Shown: in pieces, positions 12,946 to 17,148 of the stretch
Numbering within the stretch: position 1 is the first letter of the stretch
Layout of the letters: each line of letters starts with the position of its first letter
NCBI GenBank assembly: GCA_910585685.1
Contig: CAJUEO010000014.1
Location: 1-17,148, forward strand
DNA: 17,148 nucleotides
Reading direction: 5' to 3'
Source of the DNA: an uncultured Christensenella sp.
GTDB taxonomy: Bacteria > Bacillota > Clostridia > Christensenellales > Borkfalkiaceae
Translations under genes and position numbers: made by a program
Notes under the pieces: model-generated
Database searches by the model: none
Seen by the model: the letters and a program-made list of their open reading frames with translations, nothing else
What the model was told of the DNA's origin: nothing

Positions 12946-13953
12946 ATGGAATGGTATGTTTTGCTGTCTGTCGCGCTTGCGGCGGTGGTCGCGGCTGTTT
13001 TGCTTTTCACGCTTGCGCCCGCAATAATTATAGACAGAGCCGTTTTCGGAAGCAGGCAGGATAAACGCGAAAAATTCAAGTACTTTACCCCCGAAGATTT
13101 TTCGCTGAATACGGAAGTTATTCCCGTATCTTATTGCGGGGTAAATTTATACGCTAACATATATACCGTCAAGCCAATCGAGGAGTGCGGCGCGGTGGTT
13201 GTATTTGCCCACGGTTTCGGCGCGGGAACGTCGAGCTATATGACGGAGATTGCGCACTTTGCCAAATGCGGGTATGCGGTTGTCGCTGCGGACGCCTACG
13301 GTTGCAACAACTCCGCGGGCAAAAATATTAAGGGCTTTTATGCGGGCGCGGAAGCGGTGATTGCGGCATATATTGCCGTCAAATCGGAAAAACGGCTGAA
13401 AGATAAAAAGGTTGTGCTTGTGGGGCACAGCTGGGGCGCATATTCCGTTGCGGCGGCTTGCGGCAAGGTTAAGGCGGACGGCGTTGTTTCAATATCGGGC
13501 TTTAACGCACCCGCGCAATGCCTGTGCGACCAGCTGAAACATATGGGCGCGCTCGGCAAAACGTACGCTCCGCTTCTGCACGGTTGGTTTTGGCTGTTCA
13601 ACATTTTCAAGTTTGGCGCGTGCGGCAATACAAAGGCGGTAAACGCCGTTAAAAAGAGCGGTACAAAGGCGCTTGCAATTCACGGTAAAAAGGATAAAAC
13701 CGTGCCTTTAAAGCACAGCTTTGCAAAGCTTGCGGAAGGAGCAGGGGCGCAGGTTGTTATGTCGGCGGATAAACGGCACAATCCTTACAATACCGTGGCG
13801 GCGGAAGCGCAGCTTGCCTCCCTTACGGGCGCGCACAATTTTGCAAACGGAGAGGAGGAAAAAGCCTATTACGCCTCTTTCGATTGGCAAGCCGCAACCG
13901 AGGAGGACGCGGAAGTTATGGCGGTAATCGACCGTTTTATCGCAAATGCGTAG
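12946..13953 (+). CDS. Membrane-anchored alpha/beta hydrolase
   Basis: The 335-residue product begins with one hydrophobic helix (about 4-27, VLLSVALAAVVAAVLLFTLA), probably an N-terminal membrane anchor. The rest is an alpha/beta-hydrolase domain. The oxyanion-hole region is VVVFAHGFGAGTSS, the nucleophile elbow is VLVGHSWGAYS (Ser in GHSWG), the acid is probably Asp in ALAIHGKKDKTVPL, and the histidine lies in SADKRHNPYN. The substrate is unknown; esterase or lipase-like activity at the membrane is the family expectation. It follows pgi by 56 bases in the same direction, and the spacer holds a strong hairpin between the ribosome site and the ATG. Length and triad suggest an intact gene. Confidence 0.85.
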   Translation: MEWYVLLSVALAAVVAAVLLFTLAPAIIIDRAVFGSRQDKREKFKYFTPEDFSLNTEVIPVSYCGVNLYANIYTVKPIEECGAVVVFAHGFGAGTSSYMTEIAHFAKCGYAVVAADAYGCNNSAGKNIKGFYAGAEAVIAAYIAVKSEKRLKDKKVVLVGHSWGAYSVAAACGKVKADGVVSISGFNAPAQCLCDQLKHMGALGKTYAPLLHGWFWLFNIFKFGACGNTKAVNAVKKSGTKALAIHGKKDKTVPLKHSFAKLAEGAGAQVVMSADKRHNPYNTVAAEAQLASLTGAHNFANGEEEKAYYASFDWQAATEEDAEVMAVIDRFIANA

Positions 13954-13959
13954 TTTTAC

Positions 13960-13989
13960 TTGATTTTTTGCGCTCCGTCGGGTTATAAT
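13960..13989 (+). promoter_or_regulatory. Promoter of the tmRNA gene
   Basis: TTGATT (13960-13965) and TATAAT (13984-13989) are separated by 18 bases. Transcription near 13996 would leave a 5' precursor of about 20 nt, to be removed by RNase P at 14017. Confidence 0.75.
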
Positions 13990-14016
13990 ATATGTACGGA
14001 ATACATTTCCGCTGAC

Positions 14017-14401
14017 GGGGCAGTTTCAGTTTCGATTGCGGCGGGGAGACGTTCGTAAGCATACCAAAGGCTCGGCTTTGTAAAAACGGAAACTTAAATT
14101 TAAATGCAGATAACAAATCTGAAAAAGTAATGGCTTTCCCCAAGAGGGCAAGCCTTGCTTGCGCGGCTTAACTTAAAGCCGTCCGCCCAGGGCGCTTCCT
14201 TTCGCCGAAGCGTCCGCGGCGCTTAATCCGGCGGAACTTGTATAAACCGTCAACCGTGGGTTTTGCAAGAATTTAACGGTTCGCCCGCACATATTGCCCG
14301 TTTATCGGCGTGTGTGCGGTAAGAATAATAGGTAAACTAAGTATGTAGAAAGCGCGTCCGAACGCCGTAAGACCGGGGTGCAAGTCCCCGCTGCTCCACC
14401 A
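14017..14401 (+). ncRNA. ssrA: Transfer-messenger RNA (tmRNA)
   Basis: tmRNA rescues stalled ribosomes and tags their products for proteolysis. The ends form a tRNA-like acceptor stem: GGGGCAG (14017-14023) pairs with CTGCTCC (14391-14397) followed by ACCA, with a G-U pair at the third position as required by alanyl-tRNA synthetase. The 5' part has the conserved TTCGA of the D-arm analogue. A T-arm CGGGG/CCCCG with a seven-base loop precedes the acceptor. The resume codon is GCA at 14106, after ACTTAAATTTAAAT, which closely resembles the same site in other Firmicutes. The tag frame runs 21 codons, begins ADNKSEKV, ends SLACAA, and stops at TAA 14169. The length of 385 nt is normal. Unusual points are the long tag and a G in place of U55 of the T-loop (loop TGCAAGT). 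Confidence 0.92.
14377..14401 (+). other. Probable attL: island insertion point at the 3' end of ssrA
   Basis: Tyrosine integrases often use the tRNA-like 3' end of ssrA as attachment site. Here an integrase gene ends 81 bases beyond the tmRNA CCA and points toward it, and phage-type genes follow. The crossover should lie in the T-arm/acceptor segment. I found no second copy of this segment in the window, so the other end (attR) lies beyond 17148. Exact boundaries cannot be set here. Confidence 0.55.
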
Positions 14402-14403
14402 AT

Positions 14404-14447
14404 AAAGCCCGTTTTTCAAGCAGTTTTGCCCAAAAACGGGCTTTTTT
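14404..14447 (+). terminator. Intrinsic terminator of the tmRNA gene
   Basis: AAAGCCCGTTTTT (14404-14416) pairs perfectly with AAAAACGGGCTTT (14432-14444), with the T-run at 14442-14447. It begins three bases after the tmRNA 3' CCA. Because the island junction is inside ssrA, this terminator may be supplied by the island. Read on the minus strand, its A-run becomes a T-run, so it may also stop the integrase transcript. Confidence 0.85.
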
Positions 14448-14481
14448 AGTGCCTTTTTTAAGCTGTTTTTAACCTAATTTC

Positions 14482-15717
14482 TTAGTTTGGGGGCAAAATT
14501 GGGGACAAATCATACCTTAGCTTTTCACCCTCGGCAATTAAGTATTCGCCAGATACTTGCGTATAAGCGTTATCTAATGTGCCAAGACTGTGCCCCATAA
14601 ACAATTTACGAGCAACGTCGGCAATGCCGCATTCAACGCAACGGCTGTTAAATGTCGTGCGCAGGTCGTATAAAATGTGGTTTGGCAATATGCCCTTCAT
14701 TTTATCGCGCATATAAAATTCTCCGGGGAATTGAAATGCGGTTGCGCCGTCTATATACTGCCGAAGCATAGGATTTATAGGTATTCTTTTGTAAGCGGTT
14801 TTGCCGTTTTTCTGCTTACTGTTCACGCAAATAATAAAATTGCCCTCGATACGCGCAGTACGGTATTCATTCGGGCGCATACCCGTGTAGAGGGCAACGG
14901 CAAACAACAATTGATATTTTGTACCTGCCATTGCTAAGAGTAGCTTGTACTCTTCGGCTTTGGTAAGTGCGTTGCCGTGCTTGCGTTCGTGCTGGGTATG
15001 CGTTATTAAATCCAACGGATTATGGCGGAGCAGGGAGTGTTTAATTGCCGCCTTAAAAATTCCATTTAGAATGGAAAATACCTCGTCGGCGGTTTTGCCC
15101 ATACCTTTATATGTTAAGCCGTCAATAATATCCTGACATTGCTTTGGGGTAATACGCGCAAGCGGAAGTTCCTCAAACACGGGTTTAATGTGTTTGTTGT
15201 ACTTATACATATTGCCGACATAAGTCGATTCGCGCACCTTGCGTTTATAAAAATTCTCGAAATAGTAATTTGCAAACCTGTTGAAAGTGTTAGGCACTTT
15301 CATTGCGTAGCCGTTGCTTTCAAGCTCGTGCAGGGCAATAATAAAGCGCTCTTTTATTTCTTCCAACGTTTTGCCTGATACCGAAATGTTATATCCGTAT
15401 TTGCGGTAACGTGCCTCGTATGTAAAATGTTTGCCGTCTTTACCGCGATAACGTTTGCGGTAGTGGATAGTGCAACCTTCCGCGCGGAAGGTTTTAGAAA
15501 ATTCTTTTGGCATTTTTGAAACCTCTTGTATAGTGAATTTCAAAAATCCGCTGTAACTTTTTTCGATAACGTTCGCCCCGTCGCGCACGTTATTGTCCGT
15601 TTGTTGCCGCAGTTCCTCGGCAAGTTCCGAAGAAATTTTTGCAAACTCTTCGCTGTCTTGGGTAATGCCTGCCGTCAATAAGCGGCTGGCAAGTTCGATA
15701 ATTTTTCCTTTGTCCAT
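14482..15717 (-). CDS. int: Tyrosine recombinase / phage-type integrase
   Basis: The 411-residue product integrates or excises the downstream island. An N-terminal part of about 80 residues is followed by an arm-binding AP2-like region (GKDGKHFTYEARYRKYGYNIS), a SAM-like core-binding domain (about 145-240, FANYYFENFYKRKVRESTY) and the catalytic domain. Catalytic residues are Arg in TGMRPNEYR, Lys in QKNGKTAYKRI, Arg in LYDLRTTFNSR, His in MGHS and the nucleophile Tyr in LDNAYTQV. In the HxxR box the histidine is replaced by Tyr (YDLR). Start ATG 15717 follows AAGAAGG. The gene faces the 3' end of ssrA, the usual position for an element inserted there, and sits next to a Xre repressor. Confidence 0.93.
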   Translation of the reverse strand: MDKGKIIELASRLLTAGITQDSEEFAKISSELAEELRQQTDNNVRDGANVIEKSYSGFLKFTIQEVSKMPKEFSKTFRAEGCTIHYRKRYRGKDGKHFTYEARYRKYGYNISVSGKTLEEIKERFIIALHELESNGYAMKVPNTFNRFANYYFENFYKRKVRESTYVGNMYKYNKHIKPVFEELPLARITPKQCQDIIDGLTYKGMGKTADEVFSILNGIFKAAIKHSLLRHNPLDLITHTQHERKHGNALTKAEEYKLLLAMAGTKYQLLFAVALYTGMRPNEYRTARIEGNFIICVNSKQKNGKTAYKRIPINPMLRQYIDGATAFQFPGEFYMRDKMKGILPNHILYDLRTTFNSRCVECGIADVARKLFMGHSLGTLDNAYTQVSGEYLIAEGEKLRYDLSPILPPN

Positions 15718-15853
15718 ATTCTGACCTTCTTATGTGTATTCACCCCAAAGGGTGTAACTACATATTAGAACACAAATACGAACAGAAAAAAATGTAAATT
15801 TGCACTGGTAATATTTGCCAAGTTTTCTTAGCTATAATTTTGGCAATTCGCCT

Positions 15854-16219
15854 TTATTTCATACCTGCCATACTTTCGGCAACGTCAATTACTGCACGCT
15901 GTCCCTTTACTCCAAGCTTTTTTTCAACCTCTCTAAACGCGTAAAGCATCTCATCCTCTATGGGCGTTATGCTTTTTTTAATTGTTTCCCGCGCTCCCTG
16001 CGCGCGCTCTTCGGGGGTTATTTCATCGCGCCCGAGAAGCTCGTCTACCGAAACGCCGAAGAAATCAGCCAACAAATTAAGTTGTTTGGCATTTGGTATT
16101 CTGTCCGTACTTTCCCACATTCCAATACTTCCCTTGCTAATTTTTAATGCCTCAGCAACATCGCGTTGGGATACACCTTTTTTTTCTCGTAATTCTTTCA
16201 ACTTCAACGAAAATTTCAT
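15854..16219 (-). CDS. Xre-family transcriptional repressor (phage/island immunity type)
   Basis: The 121-residue product has an N-terminal Cro/CI helix-turn-helix (about 4-60): FSLKLKELREKKGVSQRDVA, then ISKGSIGMWESTDRIP as turn and recognition helix, then LADFFGVSVDELLG. The C-terminal tail (RARETIKKS-like charged stretch to GVKGQRAVIDVAESMAG) resembles tails of phage repressors without a peptidase domain. ATG 16219 is chosen because GAGGTG lies just upstream; the longer frame from 16246 has no ribosome site. It is divergent from the gene at 16359, with TGACCA/TGGTCA half-sites in between, as expected for a lysogeny or excision switch. A weak inverted repeat at 15815-15846 (TTGCCAA/TTGGCAA) follows its stop. 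Confidence 0.9.
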   Translation of the reverse strand: MKFSLKLKELREKKGVSQRDVAEALKISKGSIGMWESTDRIPNAKQLNLLADFFGVSVDELLGRDEITPEERAQGARETIKKSITPIEDEMLYAFREVEKKLGVKGQRAVIDVAESMAGMK

Positions 16220-16288
16220 AATTGCACCTCTAATAGAGCTTAGCACAAATACAAATTTAGTAAAATAATGAGATTTTAAACACTCATT

Positions 16289-16339
16289 TTTTTGACCAAA
16301 CTGTTGACAATGGTCATTTTAATATGATAGAATGGTCAA
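16289..16339 (+). promoter_or_regulatory. Rightward island promoter overlapped by repressor operator half-sites
   Basis: TTGACA (16304-16309) and TAGAAT (16328-16333) are spaced by 18 bases. Around them lie TTTGACCA (about 16290-16297), ATGGTCAT (16310-16317) and ATGGTCAAA (16332-16340). The first two form an inverted pair and the third repeats the half-site. The set covers the spacer, the -10 and the start region, so binding of the adjacent Xre protein should block this promoter. Assignment of operators to that protein is inference. Confidence 0.6.
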
Positions 16340-16358
16340 AAAAGAGAGTGTTAAAGTA

Positions 16359-16640
16359 ATGGACGAGTTTAAAAAGGTAGATAAAAAACTTGCGGAAGAA
16401 TTTGCCGCAATGTTTTTTGGAAGAAAAATAGAAATGGTGAACACGCCGTTGGACGAATTTGCGTTCGAGGAAGGTGTTTTGCGGTTTAATGTGTTCAAGA
16501 ATTACGGGCGCGAGGGAGAAACGGCATACCCGTTTGAATTTCCGTTCGGACAGCTCACCTTAAACGGCTACGTTATCGCAGGCGTATTGTTCGCCAAAGA
16601 CAAGAAAGGCAAGAAGGTAATTGAATTTATTAAAACTTAA
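16359..16640 (+). CDS. Small protein of unknown function, first rightward gene of the island
   Basis: The 93-residue product starts MDEFKKVDKKLAEEFAAMFF and ends KDKKGKKVIEFIKT. It has an N-terminal charged helix, then probable beta strands (VLRFNVFKNYG, YPFEFPFGQLTLNGYVIAGVLFAK). No family is recognised. The in-frame ATG at 16332 is rejected because it lies inside the -10 box; ATG 16359 has a purine-rich AAAGAGAG upstream. It is the first gene under the Xre-controlled rightward promoter and is followed by a terminator, so it may be a lone early regulator such as a Cro, excisionase or antirepressor equivalent. That is speculation from position. Confidence 0.65.
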   Translation: MDEFKKVDKKLAEEFAAMFFGRKIEMVNTPLDEFAFEEGVLRFNVFKNYGREGETAYPFEFPFGQLTLNGYVIAGVLFAKDKKGKKVIEFIKT

Positions 16641-16678
16641 AGGCAGGCGAGCCGCAAAAGCGGTTTTGCTTGCCTTTT
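16641..16678 (+). terminator. Intrinsic terminator after the small island gene
   Basis: GGCAGGC..CCGC (16642-16654) pairs with GCGG..GCTTGCC (16659-16674) around an A-rich loop, allowing a G-U pair, followed by TTTT. It begins directly after the stop codon at 16638-16640. Confidence 0.75.
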
Positions 16679-16688
16679 CGTGATTTAC

Positions 16689-16850
16689 GCCCCCGCGCAG
16701 GGGAAAACCTGCAAAGGGGCTTTCACCTAAACCTCCCCGCAAGCTTTACGTTTTGCAATCTTCCGTTATAGCTTTGCGGGGAGGTTTAGGTTATCAATCA
16801 GATTGCAACTCTTTGGAGTTACAAAATATATTTAAAGGTTTTAGGTGAAA
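16689..16850 (+). ncRNA. Structured 5' leader, possible pseudoknot RNA switch, before the DUF6075-like gene
   Basis: Three layers of structure fill this gap. First, GCCCC..GCAGG pairs with CCTGC..GGGGC (16689-16720). Second, arm A (16725-16745, ACCTAAACCTCCCCGC followed by AAGCT) pairs almost perfectly with arm B (16770-16791). Third, the loop of A-B contains TTGCAATC (16753-16760), complementary to GATTGCAA (16801-16808) beyond B, which would make an H-type pseudoknot. In addition TTTCACCTAAA (16721-16731) can pair with TTTTAGGTGAAA (16839-16850), which contains the ribosome site AGGTG of the next gene. Arm A is thus shared between two competing helices, one of which would hide the Shine-Dalgarno sequence. 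No known riboswitch class is recognised. Confidence 0.6.
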
Positions 16851-16854
16851 CAAA

Positions 16855-17148
16855 ATGCAGGAAAATTTAAAGGCAAAGTACGGAATAACAACCGAGGAAT
16901 TGAAAAGAGCAACCGACCAAATTCAACTCGGCAAAATTGCGTGCGACGGTATAACACTTGTCGCCTTAGTCGACTTAGTCGCAAACGGCGACATAGCGGG
17001 AACGGCGAAGCCCGAAATACTTTTCAAATCTTCGGAGCACGAGCTGTTTTACAACGAAATGTTGGCAAAGTGCGCATACGAAGACTGTTACCACCGCGCG
17101 CTTATGTACACGCTGGGCATTAACGAGGACACGCGCCGCCATATCAAC
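16855..17148 (+). CDS. Phage-associated protein, DUF6075-like (runs off the window end)
   Basis: An open frame of 98 codons runs from ATG 16855 to the last base without a stop. AGGTG lies seven bases upstream. The N-terminal 60 residues (MQENLKAKYGITTEELKRAT, then GKIACDGITLVALVDLVANGD) are not recognised. From about residue 60 the sequence ILFKSSEHELFYNEMLAKC followed by EDCYHRALMYTLGINEDTRRHI resembles a small protein family common in Firmicutes phages and mobile elements (DUF6075, from memory), where the block continues past the window. Function is unknown. It belongs to the island inserted at ssrA, and its translation is probably governed by the structured leader in front of it. Confidence 0.75.
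   Translation, partial: MQENLKAKYGITTEELKRATDQIQLGKIACDGITLVALVDLVANGDIAGTAKPEILFKSSEHELFYNEMLAKCAYEDCYHRALMYTLGINEDTRRHIN

Noticed and set aside
16332..16358. ATG 16332 as start of the 93-residue island gene
   Set aside because: It lies in the -10 box of the rightward promoter and has no ribosome site.
1..17148. CRISPR array, rRNA or ordinary tRNA genes
   Set aside because: No regularly spaced repeats of suitable length, no rRNA sequence, and no tRNA cloverleaf other than the tRNA-like part of ssrA were seen.

Overview
The window looks like chromosome from an anaerobic, low-to-mid GC Firmicute, probably a gut Clostridia lineage. The reasons are the rubrerythrin, strong GGAGG-type ribosome sites, textbook sigma-A promoters, a clostridial-style tmRNA, and accessory genes typical of gut Clostridia. 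No species can be named from the sequence.

Left part (1 to about 6,420) is accessory DNA. A leftward module holds a large serine recombinase (402-1904), an HUH-type rolling-circle replication protein (2107-2991) and a 49-residue ORF overlapping the Rep start (2988-3137). It is driven by a leftward promoter near 3469-3497 through a leader of about 310 nt that ends in a strong intrinsic terminator, so expression is probably attenuated. This looks like an integrated rolling-circle plasmid or small integrative element. Large nested palindromes lie at 243-375, 1939-2098, 3687-3770 and 3800-3856. Next comes a rightward restriction-modification operon with its own promoter: an N4-cytosine-type methyltransferase carrying a degenerate nuclease-like C-terminal domain, and a MjaI-family endonuclease. 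I found no CTAG, the MjaI target, anywhere in the window by eye. A third operon gene, possibly abortive-infection-like, is cut off near 6,415.

Middle part (about 6,420-13,953) is host chromosome. It starts abruptly inside a MATE efflux gene lacking its first quarter. A cytidylate-kinase-like domain follows in the -1 frame with no start codon of its own, so the pair looks like a broken fusion gene. After it come rubrerythrin, a YoaP-like GNAT protein, a convergent RecD/Dda-like helicase with a probable leaderless promoter, glucose-6-phosphate isomerase and a membrane-anchored alpha/beta hydrolase.

Right part: tmRNA (ssrA, 14017-14401) with promoter and terminator. Immediately beyond its 3' end lies a tyrosine integrase facing it, then a Xre repressor, an operator region, a small divergent gene, a highly structured 5' leader, and a phage-type gene (DUF6075-like) running off the end. 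This is the usual layout of a prophage or genomic island inserted at the 3' end of ssrA; its other end is outside the window.

The least explained items are the pseudoknot-like leader at 16689-16850, the chimeric junction at about 6415, the long atypical tmRNA tag, and the palindromes around the Rep/recombinase module.
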